In this document: positions 7,666 through 17,354 of the stretch, in pieces
How the letters are laid out: each line of letters starts with the position of its first letter
How positions within the stretch are numbered: the stretch's first letter is position 1
NCBI RefSeq assembly: GCF_000174435.1
Contig: NZ_ACJN02000003.1
Span: 1,041,574-1,105,573 of the forward strand
Direction of reading: 5' to 3'
Length of the DNA stretch: 64,000 bases
From: Desulfonatronospira thiodismutans ASO3-1
GTDB taxonomy: Bacteria; Desulfobacterota; Desulfovibrionia; Desulfovibrionales; Desulfonatronovibrionaceae
The notes under the pieces: model-generated
Database searches by the model: none
Told to the model about the DNA's origin: nothing
Seen by the model: only the letters and a program-made list of their open reading frames with translations
Made by a program: the position numbers and the translations under genes

Positions 7666-10003
7666 TCTTCGATCCCTGGTTCATGCTTGCTCTCCAGTCA
7701 GCTATTCGGAGCAAGGCTTCAAGATAAGCTAACCGGAACGGACCAAGATGCGGGTCATCCCTTAGCTTTATCATTCTTTCCAGCCAACTGGAGCCACTTT
7801 TGCCGTGTCCCAGTTCCATTACTGACAGATCCAGGATGGTTTCAGGCATGACAACCCCATTGCCCAGATCCGCTTCAGGTAAGACGTCCCCGTCCCATAC
7901 TCCCCTTGCGTGCCGTACATCCTGATCAGGTCTGGTCTCTGTGGGCAGAGATCTGATTGAAAGCCTTACCTTGCCGTGATGGGCTGCTACCAGGTATACA
8001 GCCAGATCGGGCAGGTTGTTTTGCATCATGGCTAATCCTGATGCCAGTTCATGCCTGAAGCCCTTTCTGGAATAGCTTACCGAACTGCTGGATGTTTTAC
8101 CCCATAGCTGGTTATATGGTGGAGGTTCGGCGTATCTGGTAACCCCTTCCTGAAAAATTTTATGAGCTTTGCCGCAGTCATGCCACTGAGCGGCAAGTAT
8201 AAGGGCTTCCTTCATTTTTACATCAGACAGGTTTAATACCTCAATGAGATCCTTAAGCTCAGCAACGACAGCTTCAGTGTGATCGGACAGGGACTGCCAT
8301 GTGGATATGGTAATAAAATCGTCATCGTACCCTTCTGAAACTTTATCAGGCTTTGACAGAACTTCTGGAAGATCTTTTTTATCTCCTGTCCAGCCAAGGG
8401 TTGAAGAATAGCCGCCATCTTTGACGTCGAGAAAAAGTACAGCACCTGGAAAAAGCTCCGCATTCCTCCAGACTCTGACCCAGTTCTTTTCCAGATGATC
8501 CCAGCGCCATTTGCGCAGGTCTGAGGCACTGGCAATGGAGCCAATGGATACACTGCAAAGCTCTTCTCTTGCAGGGGGAGGCTCGTCGGGCTTGGGACCG
8601 TTTTCATCCAGGAGTCTCCAGAAAACCTGTAAAGACTGCTCATCAGAGTCTCTGATAAACCTGGACGCATCTATATCCATGCCTGCAAGGTCTGGAGTAG
8701 TATCAAAAAGATCCACCAGGTCTTTTTTTCTGATAACCTGAAGGTACTGAGGGTTCTCTTCCAGGCCCGGAAGACTGCCTGGCTGAGCGTCCTTAAGTTT
8801 TTCAAGGATCTGCCTGGACCTTGCGAGCTCTTCTGCTTCATACGGGGCACAAGCGCCTTTTTTGTCCAAGTCAATGTCCACCCAGAAAATCCGGGCATCC
8901 TGTTCCAGGCCATCTCTGTTGCATCGCCCGAAGCGCTGGATAAGCGAGGCCCATGGTCCAAGCTCAGTGATTAGAACGGATGCGCTGACATCGACACCTG
9001 CCTCGATTGCCTGGGTGCAGACGCAGATGGTTCCTTCTCCGCCAGGAGTTTTCAAAAGCTCATCCATAGCTTTTTTTCTGTCCCCCGGACGAAAACGGGA
9101 ATGGATCAAAACAAGATCAGCACTTGGTTTTTTCTTCTGGAGCTCATTGAACAGGGCCTGAGCACGTTTTACGGTATTGGTCACCACCAGAGTTCTTGTG
9201 CCGGGATGATGCTCCTTTAAAGTCAGGTCAACCAGTTTCCTAAGGTCTGTGGACTGGCAGGGTGCTTTTTGTATGGGTTTTGATGCTGATATCCTTTGCT
9301 TTACAGCCGGTTGCTTTTTGTCCTCGTCAGTCAATGATAATGTTTCAAGGGAGTCGAGAGCAGAAGAAAAATCCACCGTATCAAGCCAGTCTTTTTTGAG
9401 TGTAGCACTCATCCAGATGGATCGTACCGGATATGCGGTTTTGAAAAAGTCTCTGAATGCCTGCAGCTGGGCAGTTGTTGCCAGGGCATCACCCATAAGC
9501 TGGACCTCGTCCATTACCCAGAGGCAGTCATTATTCATAAGTCCGAAATGAACAGGCCAGCGGTAGCGGCTCATGGAGTAGCCTCTGTTTAGAGCCCTGG
9601 ACAGCAGCTGATCCTGGGTGCCTATCAAGATCTGATCATGTTCTGGAAACATATCCCAGCTGCTATCCAGATCACCGCCCATCAGGACATGAACAGTGGG
9701 CTCTTTTCCGGCATCATACACTCCATGCTCCTTGAGGCTGGTTATCCATTGCCGGGCATTTTGGGCGGTCTGCTCAACAAGGACCCGCATTGGCAGGCAA
9801 TACACCAGTCTTCTGGGAGTTCTCTCATCTGAGTGGAATCTTTTGAAGAGCCAGGCAAGTACTACAGAAGCTGTCTTTCCAAGCCCCGTGGGTATCCCAA
9901 GAAGATCAGGCCAGTCCCGACCTGAAAGGCTGACCTGGTAAGGGTAGGGATCTAAAGCTTCCCCTATTGCCCGTTTAAAAAAACTATCAAATCCGGTATA
10001 CAT
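7658..10003 (-). CDS. cas3: Type I-G Cas3 helicase-nuclease with C-terminal HD domain
   Basis: A 781-residue Cas3 of the I-G (I-U) arrangement. The superfamily 2 helicase comes first and the HD nuclease last, the reverse of most Cas3 proteins. Walker A is G-I-P-T-G-L-G-K-T at residues 36-44, and the Walker B/DExx motif is M-D-E-V-Q. The helicase C-terminal signature Q-R-F-G-R-C-N-R-D-G is present. The HD motif Q-W-H-D-C-G-K-A-H lies near residue 606. It unwinds and degrades target DNA after Cascade binding. It is the first gene of the operon; the ribosome binding site is weak. The 650 bp upstream contain no cas1, cas2 or cas4. Confidence 0.93.
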   Translation of the reverse strand: MYTGFDSFFKRAIGEALDPYPYQVSLSGRDWPDLLGIPTGLGKTASVVLAWLFKRFHSDERTPRRLVYCLPMRVLVEQTAQNARQWITSLKEHGVYDAGKEPTVHVLMGGDLDSSWDMFPEHDQILIGTQDQLLSRALNRGYSMSRYRWPVHFGLMNNDCLWVMDEVQLMGDALATTAQLQAFRDFFKTAYPVRSIWMSATLKKDWLDTVDFSSALDSLETLSLTDEDKKQPAVKQRISASKPIQKAPCQSTDLRKLVDLTLKEHHPGTRTLVVTNTVKRAQALFNELQKKKPSADLVLIHSRFRPGDRKKAMDELLKTPGGEGTICVCTQAIEAGVDVSASVLITELGPWASLIQRFGRCNRDGLEQDARIFWVDIDLDKKGACAPYEAEELARSRQILEKLKDAQPGSLPGLEENPQYLQVIRKKDLVDLFDTTPDLAGMDIDASRFIRDSDEQSLQVFWRLLDENGPKPDEPPPAREELCSVSIGSIASASDLRKWRWDHLEKNWVRVWRNAELFPGAVLFLDVKDGGYSSTLGWTGDKKDLPEVLSKPDKVSEGYDDDFITISTWQSLSDHTEAVVAELKDLIEVLNLSDVKMKEALILAAQWHDCGKAHKIFQEGVTRYAEPPPYNQLWGKTSSSSVSYSRKGFRHELASGLAMMQNNLPDLAVYLVAAHHGKVRLSIRSLPTETRPDQDVRHARGVWDGDVLPEADLGNGVVMPETILDLSVMELGHGKSGSSWLERMIKLRDDPHLGPFRLAYLEALLRIADWRASMNQGSKNE

Positions 10004-10654
10004 GCTGTTACAAAATCACCATTTTGAGTTACTGATTTATTCCGCATGCCTGTGGCAAGAAGCAATAATTTTGAGTATAGACGGGCTCGGTAGGACCTCA
10101 TTGTGAATCATATTGGAATAAGAAACTTCATCCCAGGTTAGAGCTTTTGTCTGGGGGATCATCGCCTTTTTCAGCCATTACAGCCTCCTGGATATGCTTG
10201 ATGGTAGGAAGTGAACCCCGAATAAAAGATTTTTGGTAAGTTTTCAATAGGAATATAGTGGAGATTTTGAACGAATTACCGGTGGGCCATCAAGATATCC
10301 AGCAGGAACGAACAAACTTAAAGTGCCCATTAAAGGCCACAGGAGCCCCGTAGAGGCCCTTCCAAGCCAAAACCCGGGTAAGAGGGTACGGGTCAAATGA
10401 AATACGGCCTTATTCGGCCTTGTATGGCTTTGGGCATGCTGCTGAGATCAGTGTAGATTTTTCGGTGGAGTATGGTGTGGGCACAGTCAGGGGGTGAAAG
10501 ATCCATCAAGGCAGAGATTCGAAAGGTGCAGTGTTGTACGAGGTGGACTCTCTGGTCTTGGAAATCAATGCTTGAATTAAACAGTCATTGGTTGTACATG
10601 ACTCAGCATCAGCACCAAGAAAAAAATCTGTGACCATAACAGATGGGGATACTT
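10004..10654. other. Intergenic region with a decayed short minus-strand ORF
   Basis: No intact gene is visible. On the minus strand an ATG at 10178 has an excellent Shine-Dalgarno (CAGGAGG, 5-nt spacing). Its frame stops after about 16 codons, but a one-base shift in the following A-run would extend it to roughly 46 codons, reading M-A-E-K-A-M-I-P-Q-T-K-A-L-T-W-D-E-V-S. This looks like a small gene inactivated by a frameshift upstream of cas3. I see nothing I recognise in 10260-10640. Confidence 0.35.
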
Positions 10655-11149
10655 ATGGCAGAGCAGATACATAGCAAGAATGGGCTTTATCGTTACCAAA
10701 CGAAAAAGGTACTTGGCGGCGTTCTGGCGGGGCTTGCTGACAAATGGGATCTCAATTTGACAGGGGTGCGCCTAGTTGTGCTGGGGATTTTATTGGTTGT
10801 CAGCTTCTGGAAGTCCTTCGTCGCTCTCTTTATGGGAAGCATTGAGTTAGCAGTATTTTATGCATTTATAACTCCAGGGCTTGCTCTGTTTATATCGGTT
10901 TTAGTTTATATTATACTCTGGATTATTTTACCTGTCCGTGGAGAGGAAAAACCCTTAAATAGCCAAAATGACAATTCTCCTGAAAGCTTAGCTGCAAAAC
11001 GAATTAAGGACGCATACGCACAAGGCGACTATGCTTTGGCCCTACATCATGCTCAATTATTTATTCGAGAACATCCAGACAATCATAAGGTTCAGGATTT
11101 TCAGTCAATAGCTGAGGAACTTCTCAAAAAAATTAAAAACTACCCTTAA
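10655..11149 (+). CDS. PspC-domain membrane protein
   Basis: About 164 residues. The N-terminal part L-Y-R-Y-Q-T-K-K-V-L-G-G-V-L-A-G-L-A-D-K-W, then V-R-L, and two hydrophobic segments (about residues 35-58 and 65-94) ending in I-I-L-W-I-I-L-P match the PspC stress-response domain. The soluble C-terminal tail contains a TPR-like helical repeat (A-Y-A-Q-G-D-Y-A-L-A-L-H-H-A). I chose the ATG at 10655 because GGGGA precedes it at suitable spacing; the in-frame ATG at 10643 has none. No other psp genes are nearby. Confidence 0.7.
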   Translation: MAEQIHSKNGLYRYQTKKVLGGVLAGLADKWDLNLTGVRLVVLGILLVVSFWKSFVALFMGSIELAVFYAFITPGLALFISVLVYIILWIILPVRGEEKPLNSQNDNSPESLAAKRIKDAYAQGDYALALHHAQLFIREHPDNHKVQDFQSIAEELLKKIKNYP

Positions 11150-11633
11150 AACCTTCACTACGGGTAGAGCGCTTTTATAATTGCAGATATGCGCTTCACT
11201 GAGTCTGTGCTATCGTCCGGGAACCTTCAAGGGTAGAATAACCAGAAGATGTAGCAGAAGCTACTCTGAACAGGTCGAAAATGGATTGAGGGCCTGACTC
11301 AAAACCTTGACTGAGTAAGTGCTTATTATTTTCCAGTTAACATAGAATTCATCTTAAGGTTTTGAAGAGACTGTTTCTAGATAAGGTTCGGGGCAAATGC
11401 AATACAGCTTGCACGGTTTTGGATATGTTGCCGATATAGTTGAGTATACTTTAATTACAGCACTTAAAATATACGGCAAAACCTCAGAAATTAAACAAGG
11501 TCACCTGCCCACCTCGTATCTTAACAACACTACCACACTACCTTTTCAAGCAAAAAAGAATGCGGGTACAATTGCGGGTACTTCAGTCAAGCTAATAAAA
11601 ATTATACAATTATAGCGGCACCTTAAGCTTGCA
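11150..11633. other. Intergenic region, no supported gene
   Basis: AT-rich sequence with only short spurious frames. The octamer GCGGGTAC occurs twice in 11565-11582, shortly before the tRNA 3'-end remnant. I see no supported coding gene. Confidence 0.4.
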
Positions 11634-11657
11634 GTTCGAGTCCGGCCCCGGGCACCA
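11634..11657 (+). other. tRNA 3'-end remnant, candidate attachment site
   Basis: The segment begins GTTCGAGTCCGG and ends CCCGGGCACCA. It matches the T-loop, the 3' strand of the T-stem, a 7-nt acceptor strand, the discriminator A and an encoded CCA of a bacterial tRNA. The preceding bases do not pair with the T-stem, and no D-arm or anticodon arm is present, so this is only a 24-bp 3' fragment. Such fragments are typical of attR/attL scars left by integrases that recombine at tRNA 3' ends. The implied acceptor GCCCGGG would suit a tRNA-Leu, which is inference. No second copy is seen in the window. Confidence 0.6.
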
Positions 11658-11740
11658 AGAAAATCAAGGGTTTCCATGCAAGATTTTTGTTCAGCCCTTC
11701 TATCTAGAAAAGCCGTGTACTCACTACCCCTTCTACATCT

Positions 11741-11830
11741 GTAACCATTCAGGGGATGCCTCAAACGGCCCGGGGACAGTCCCCAGGCTTGGTGCCAGCA
11801 ATCAATACCGAGGAACCCCTGAATGGTTAC
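11741..11830. repeat. 90-bp element with perfect 15-bp terminal inverted repeats
   Basis: GTAACCATTCAGGGG at 11741-11755 is exactly complementary in inverted order to CCCCTGAATGGTTAC at 11816-11830. The interior holds the palindrome GGGGACAGTCCCC and a piece reading GGTGCCAGCAATCA. The same left end recurs at 46327 and 59742, so this is a small member of a dispersed element family. No clear target duplication flanks this copy. Confidence 0.75.
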
Positions 11831-11980
11831 TTGAGGATTTGTGCAAAAGAGGTCAGGGTGCCAAGGCAATCGAAATAAAAGACCACCTGGAACAAAGCTC
11901 CCAAGTGGCCTGATAAAGGAGAGGGGGGTGTCCTGGCCGCCTATATGGGACATCGTAAATATCAGTACACCAGAGCCGGC

Positions 11981-12011
11981 AAAAAAAGACCCCGGACATG
12001 TAATGCCCGGG
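11981..12011 (-). terminator. Rho-independent terminator of acs
   Basis: Read on the minus strand, a 9-bp stem (CCCGGGCAT/ATGTCCGGG, one G-U pair) with a 3-nt loop is followed by TCTTTTTTT. It lies about 50 bp after the acs stop codon. Confidence 0.85.
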
Positions 12012-12063
12012 CAGCTGCGGGATGAAACTGATTTTTCCGTCACGCGTCACATGACGACGAAAT

Positions 12064-14091
12064 TCAGCCCTGGACCTGCTGCCGGATCTCCTCGACTATT
12101 TCCGGGTTGGCCAGAGTACTTACATCCCCGATATCCCGGCGATTGGAGATGGAGGCCAGAACCCTGCGCATTATTTTGCCGGAGCGGGTCTTGGGCATGT
12201 CCGGGACTATATATACATGTGCAGGCCTGGCTATTTTGCCCAGCACATCGGCCACAGTGGATATGAGCTTTTTCTCCAGCTCATGGCTGGGATCAATTCC
12301 CGGTTTCAGGGAAACATACAGATCCGGCACCATGCCCTTGATTTCATCAGGCATGGCCACAACAGCCGCCTCTGCCACACCCTCGGCAGACAGGGCCGCG
12401 GACTCGATTTCCTTGGTCCCCAGTCTGTGCCCGGAAACATTGATAACATCGTCTATCCTGCCCAGAATGCGGACATAACCGTCGGATTCCAGCACTGCCG
12501 CATCCCCGGCCATGTATGGCCAGTCCCTCCAGTCCTTGCTCTGGGGGTCCCTGTTGTATTTGCCGTAATAACTCTTGATATAGCGCTCCCTGTCTTTCCA
12601 GATGCTCTGGAAGGCTCCAGGCCAGGGGTTGCGGATACACAGATTGCCCGCCTTGCCCTCTCCAGGCTTTAGTTCGTTGCCCTCGTCGTCATAAACCACA
12701 GGATGAATCCCCGGCAGCCCCGGACCTGCGCTGCCCGGCTTCATGGGATCTATTGCCGGCATGGTGCTGCAGAGAAAACCTCCGGTCTCGGTCTGCCACC
12801 AGGTGTCCACAATGACTGCCCTGCCCTTGCCCACCACTTCATAGTACCAGCGCCAGACATCCGGCTCAATGGGTTCACCCACTGAGGTCATGTGCTTGAA
12901 ATGATAATTGTACCTGGCCGGCTCGTCTCCGCCCACCTTGCGCAGGGCCCTGACAGCAGTTGGAGAAGTATGGAAAATATTCACGTCCAGTTCCTGTGCG
13001 ATCCTCCAGCAACGGCCGGCATCCGGATAGGTGGGAACTCCTTCGTAGATGACCGTGCTCGCTCCCAGGGACAACGGCCCATAAACAATGAAAGAATGGC
13101 CGGTAATCCAGCCGATATCAGCCATGCACCAGTAAACATCCTCGGGATGGATATCCTGCACGTACTTGGACATCCAGGTTACATAGGACAGATACCCCCC
13201 GATGCTGTGCTGGCAGCCCTTGGGCCTGCCCGTGGATCCGCTGGTATACATGAGAAACAGAATGTCTTCTGCAGGCATGGATACTGGTTGGATGGTAGCG
13301 TTTTTGTTCTGCTTGACGAGCTCGTCCAGAAAATAATCCCTGTTTTCCACCATGGGTTCAGCTGATGAATATCTGCCAGGAAAGCGGCGCCAGACAAGCA
13401 CCCTGCTTACTTTCTGGCCGGCGCTTTCGGCTGCCTGTACCGCTTGATCTGCATTGGCCTTGTGATTCAGGAGCCTGCCGCCTCTATAGTAGGCGTCCAT
13501 GGTGATCAGAATGTCGCTTTCGGAATCCCACATCCTGTCTCCGCAGGCCTTTCCGCTGAATCCGGCAAAGACCTGGCAGTGGATGATCCCCAGGCGCGCG
13601 CAGGCCAGCATGGTAACCGGCAGTTCCGGAGTCATGGGCAGGTACAGGGTGACCCTGTCCCCGGCCTTCAAGCCGCAGAACTCCTGAAGAACCGCCGCGG
13701 TTTCGTTTACCCGGCGATAGAGCTCCTGGTAGGTCATGTGCTCTATGGGCTCGTCTTCCAGTTCGGGCACAAAATGAATGGCTGTCTTGTTCTTGTGCTT
13801 TTGCAGATGCCGGTCCACGCAATTATACGAGGCATTGAGCCTGCCGCCTGCAAACCATTTCCAGAAGGGAGCGTCACTGGTATCCAGAGTGGTATGCCAG
13901 TACCGGTCCCAGTGCAAGAGCTCTGCAAATTCCTTGTAACACTCAGGAAACTTGTCCAGACTGAAGCGCTGATATATTTCTGGATCAGTGCAGTTGGCCT
14001 GACCAATAAATTCCGGACCGGGGTAATAATATTGCTCTTCTTGCCAATGTACTGCGTAGTGGGTGCTGCTCCCATGTTCCTGCTTAGACAT
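12064..14091 (-). CDS. acs: Acetyl-CoA synthetase (AMP-forming)
   Basis: About 675 residues, the usual Acs length. It activates acetate with ATP and CoA to acetyl-CoA via acetyl-AMP. The ATP/AMP-binding motif Y-T-S-G-S-T-G-R-P-K-G is near residue 280, W-W-Q-T-E-T-G-G follows, and the C-terminal S-G-H-R-L-G-T-K-E-I-E-S contacts the adenylate. The motif P-K-T-R-S-G-K-I-M-R-R near residue 637 carries the lysine that is reversibly acetylated in this family. I chose the ATG at 14091, 5 nt after AGGAG, over a GTG two codons upstream. A Pat-type acetyltransferase gene is divergent across a 557-bp gap, suggesting post-translational control of this enzyme. Confidence 0.95.
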   Translation of the reverse strand: MSKQEHGSSTHYAVHWQEEQYYYPGPEFIGQANCTDPEIYQRFSLDKFPECYKEFAELLHWDRYWHTTLDTSDAPFWKWFAGGRLNASYNCVDRHLQKHKNKTAIHFVPELEDEPIEHMTYQELYRRVNETAAVLQEFCGLKAGDRVTLYLPMTPELPVTMLACARLGIIHCQVFAGFSGKACGDRMWDSESDILITMDAYYRGGRLLNHKANADQAVQAAESAGQKVSRVLVWRRFPGRYSSAEPMVENRDYFLDELVKQNKNATIQPVSMPAEDILFLMYTSGSTGRPKGCQHSIGGYLSYVTWMSKYVQDIHPEDVYWCMADIGWITGHSFIVYGPLSLGASTVIYEGVPTYPDAGRCWRIAQELDVNIFHTSPTAVRALRKVGGDEPARYNYHFKHMTSVGEPIEPDVWRWYYEVVGKGRAVIVDTWWQTETGGFLCSTMPAIDPMKPGSAGPGLPGIHPVVYDDEGNELKPGEGKAGNLCIRNPWPGAFQSIWKDRERYIKSYYGKYNRDPQSKDWRDWPYMAGDAAVLESDGYVRILGRIDDVINVSGHRLGTKEIESAALSAEGVAEAAVVAMPDEIKGMVPDLYVSLKPGIDPSHELEKKLISTVADVLGKIARPAHVYIVPDMPKTRSGKIMRRVLASISNRRDIGDVSTLANPEIVEEIRQQVQG

Positions 14092-14648
14092 ATGCACTCC
14101 TTTCTAATAAAAAATTTTCAAATTATTTGAAAAACAAGTACAGGGAGATCCGGTCCCTGCATCACACTGGAATAGACTAAGCTGTTACTAATATGCCGAA
14201 ATAAAAACATAAAATTAAAAACAGACAATACCGGAAAATATTTGGAAGAGACTTATAATCAGCTTATGGCAAAGCTTGTTGCTGATGTCAATATTTTTTC
14301 TAAAAAACAACACCTTTTTAAACGAAAGCTCATAAAAATTAATTGTAAACTTTTCAAAAAGAGCTTATAATTTTGTAGCTATCCACTACCTGCTAAAACT
14401 GGACATAACCATCTATTTGCAGATGCATTTAATAGAAAACATGCACTTGCTTATGGGTTATCTCTTATGATGTAATTGCAAAAAGTCATTTTTGCATTCA
14501 CAGGAGTCAGGAGACAGGTGACAGGAACCAGTAAAATCAAAGAGTTACGGAATTGGTTTGTTCCTGAATTCTTCATTTCCTGACTTTTTGCAGGTGCATC
14601 TTTATACAGGTAAAAGATGTTTCAAATCAATATACCAGGGGGAATGGG
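14092..14648. promoter_or_regulatory. Divergent acs/pat intergenic region
   Basis: 557 bp, AT-rich near acs. It should hold promoters for both divergent genes; I cannot assign them confidently. A perfect palindrome (TGCAAAAA, 4-nt loop, TTTTTGCA) lies at 14477-14496. The string GACTTTTTGCAG plus GCATC at about 14582 recurs at about 18100. Confidence 0.4.
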
Positions 14649-17354
14649 ATGAGTCTCAAGCAACTGGATTCCCTTTTTCGGCCCAAATCAGTCGCGGTCA
14701 TCGGCGCCTCCAACAGGCCCGGGAGCATTGGCTCCGTTGTGATGCATAATATGCTCAGGGGTGGATTGCCCGGCCCCATCCTTCCGGTGAATCCCAGGTA
14801 CGATGCAGTAGCAGGCATACTGGCCTACCCTGGTGTGCGGGAGTTGCCTCTGGTGCCGGATCTGGCCCTGGTCTGCACCCCTCCGGACACTGTACCCGGG
14901 CTTATGCAGGAACTGGGGATTAAAGGCACAAGAACAGTACTGATCATGAGCAGAGACTTAAACAAGCAACTGGACGAATCCGGGCAGACCCTGCAGCAAA
15001 GAGTGCTTAAAACCGCCAAGGAGCACTCAATGCGCATACTGGGCCCTGACTGCCTGGGAATAATTGTCCCCCGGTCAGGCCTCAATGCCAGCTTCGGACA
15101 TACTGATATAGCCCAGGGCAAAATAGCTTTTGTGTCTCAGTCAGACGCTCTGGGCATTGCTGTTCTGGATTGGGCCGGGTCCAAGGGCATAGGATTTTCC
15201 CACTTCATATCCCTGGGAGACTGCCTGGACATAGATTTCGGGGATATCATCGATTATCTTAAAGGTGATCCGCACTCCACATCCATTTTGTTGTACATGG
15301 AAAGCGTAAGCAATGCCCGCAAGTTTATTTCCGCAGCCCGTTCCGCTTCCAGGAACAAGCCTTTGGTGGTGATCAAAGGCGATAAATTCAATATCTCTGC
15401 AGTAAGGGATGCATCATACATAGACAGCCCGGTCAGTACGGACGATATATACGATGGAGTATTTCGAAGGGCGGGTATGTTAAGGGTTTTTGATCTGGCG
15501 GAACTATTTGATGCAGTGGAGGCCATGGCCAGATACAAGCCTTTGCGCGGGGACAGACTGGCCATATTAAGCAACGGCGGCGGACCAGCCATGATGGCCA
15601 GGGATGTTTTGAAAACCCGGGGCGGCAGCCTGGCTGAACTCTCGGAGCAGACCAGACAACAGTTGCAGCATGGTTTGCAGGCCGAATTATCCCATCAGGA
15701 ACCTGTCCGCATCATTGACCATGCTTCCAGCGAGACATATTCCCGGGCTCTGGAAATTCTGATCCAGGATCAAAACGTGGATGCCATCATGGTTATTCAT
15801 GTGCCCACCGCTTTTGCCAGCAGCCAGGACATAGCAGGTGCTGTCATCAACAGCCTGGGCAGAACCAGAAAAAATGTGATCACTGTCTGGCTGGGGGAAA
15901 AGGATGCGGCTCAGGCCAGGAGGATGTTTGCCCTGGCCGGCATACCCACTTACGAGACTCCGGACCAGGCTGCCAGGCTCTTCATGGACATGGTTCGCTA
16001 TCGCCGCAACCAGGAATTGCTCATGGAAACTCCGGACTCAGTGCCCAGCGACTTCAGCCCAGATCCCATGGCGGCCAGGGCCATCATCAAAAACGCCCTG
16101 GATGAAAACAGAAGTTTTTTAAGTGCGCCAGAAACAAATGAAGTCCTGTCCATTTATACTATTCCAGTAGTGCCCACCAGACAGGCAGCCGATGCCCAGG
16201 AAGCCTCCCTGATTTCCAGGGAACTGGGATTTCCTCTGGCCTTGAAAATTTCTTCCCCGGACATTCAGGACAAAAAACATTCTGGTGCGCTGGCTCTGGA
16301 CCTGGAATCTTCCGGGGACGTTTTGAAAGCAGCTGCAGCCATGCAGGCCAGGCTTGCTGCCGGCTACCCGCAAGCAAGTCTGGAAGGCTTTATCGTGCAG
16401 AAAATGGTCCATCGACCCACAGCCCACGAACTTACTGCAGGCGTTACCCAGGACCCTGATTTCGGCCCTGTGCTTTATTTTGGCCAGGGCGATACTGCAG
16501 GCAGAATTTACAAGGATCTGGCAGCCGGCTTGCCGCCTTTGAATATGACCCTGGCCCGGGAAATCATTCAGAACACCAGAATCTCCAGCCTGCTGGAAGA
16601 CAGCAAAAACAGACCAGCAATCGACATGCAGGCCCTTCGATTGATCCTGGTTCAGCTCTCGCAGTTGGTAATTGATTTGCCGGAAATTCAGGAGGTGAAT
16701 CTAAAAACCATACTGGCGGATGCCGGCGGAGCAGTGGTACTGGATGCCCGGATCAGTATCGCATCTACCGCATCAGCCGGTGAAGAAAGGCTCTCCATCA
16801 GACCCTATCCAAAATACCTGGAAGAACATGCTGAGCTTCCCTCTGGGCTCCGGCTCCTGCTCAGGCCCATTCGTCCCGAAGATGAGCGCAGCCATCAGGA
16901 TTTTGTGGAGAAGCTGTCAGCAGAGGATCTGAGGATGCGTTTTATGGGGTTTGTGCATGAGTTTTCCCATTCCCAGCTGGCCCAGTTGACCCAGATAGAC
17001 TATGACCGGGAAATGGCCTTTATTGCCGGCGCCATCGAGGATGGAGCCTGGAAGGAGACACTGGGGGTGGTGCGCTGTTTTTTCGATCCGGACAACACCA
17101 ATGCGGAATTCGCCATTGTGGTCCGCAGCGACTTAAAGTCCAGGGGCCTGGGGACCCTGCTCATGGACAAGATGATCAGGTACTGCAGGCAAAGGGGGCT
17201 GAAGGAGCTGACTGCCTTTGCCCTGCGCGAAAATACCGGAATGCACGCTTTGGCCAAAAAATTCGGATTCAGGATGGAATCCGACCCAGAGGACCCGGAA
17301 ATAACCATACTGAAGCTGGAAATGACCCCCCGCATTATTCATCCTCCAGTCTAA
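14649..17354 (+). CDS. pat: Pat-type protein lysine acetyltransferase (acyl-CoA synthetase-GNAT fusion)
   Basis: A 901-residue protein with the PatZ/YfiQ layout. A CoA-binding domain of the NDP-forming acyl-CoA synthetase family comes first (V-A-V-I-G-A-S-N-R-P-G-S-I-G, residues 14-28), then succinyl-CoA-ligase-like and ATP-grasp segments to about residue 700, then a GNAT acetyltransferase domain from about residue 733 (L-R-P-I-R-P-E-D-E; R-G-L-G-T near 828). Known family members acetylate and inactivate acetyl-CoA synthetase at the lysine of its P-K-x-R-S-G-K motif, which is intact in the divergent acs. A G-rich ribosome binding site precedes the ATG. The pairing strongly suggests an acetylation switch on acetate activation; no deacetylase gene is in the window. 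Confidence 0.9.
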   Translation: MSLKQLDSLFRPKSVAVIGASNRPGSIGSVVMHNMLRGGLPGPILPVNPRYDAVAGILAYPGVRELPLVPDLALVCTPPDTVPGLMQELGIKGTRTVLIMSRDLNKQLDESGQTLQQRVLKTAKEHSMRILGPDCLGIIVPRSGLNASFGHTDIAQGKIAFVSQSDALGIAVLDWAGSKGIGFSHFISLGDCLDIDFGDIIDYLKGDPHSTSILLYMESVSNARKFISAARSASRNKPLVVIKGDKFNISAVRDASYIDSPVSTDDIYDGVFRRAGMLRVFDLAELFDAVEAMARYKPLRGDRLAILSNGGGPAMMARDVLKTRGGSLAELSEQTRQQLQHGLQAELSHQEPVRIIDHASSETYSRALEILIQDQNVDAIMVIHVPTAFASSQDIAGAVINSLGRTRKNVITVWLGEKDAAQARRMFALAGIPTYETPDQAARLFMDMVRYRRNQELLMETPDSVPSDFSPDPMAARAIIKNALDENRSFLSAPETNEVLSIYTIPVVPTRQAADAQEASLISRELGFPLALKISSPDIQDKKHSGALALDLESSGDVLKAAAAMQARLAAGYPQASLEGFIVQKMVHRPTAHELTAGVTQDPDFGPVLYFGQGDTAGRIYKDLAAGLPPLNMTLAREIIQNTRISSLLEDSKNRPAIDMQALRLILVQLSQLVIDLPEIQEVNLKTILADAGGAVVLDARISIASTASAGEERLSIRPYPKYLEEHAELPSGLRLLLRPIRPEDERSHQDFVEKLSAEDLRMRFMGFVHEFSHSQLAQLTQIDYDREMAFIAGAIEDGAWKETLGVVRCFFDPDNTNAEFAIVVRSDLKSRGLGTLLMDKMIRYCRQRGLKELTAFALRENTGMHALAKKFGFRMESDPEDPEITILKLEMTPRIIHPPV

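Noticed and set aside
11397..11615. A 72-codon plus-strand frame before the tRNA remnant
   Set aside because: No family, no ribosome binding site, AT-rich chance frame.
11634..11657. A possible complete tRNA gene
   Set aside because: Only the 3' end is present; the upstream bases cannot form the T-stem, anticodon or D arms.
13444..14130. A 228-codon plus-strand frame opposite acs
   Set aside because: Acs on the minus strand is unambiguous; the antisense frame has no motif or ribosome binding site.
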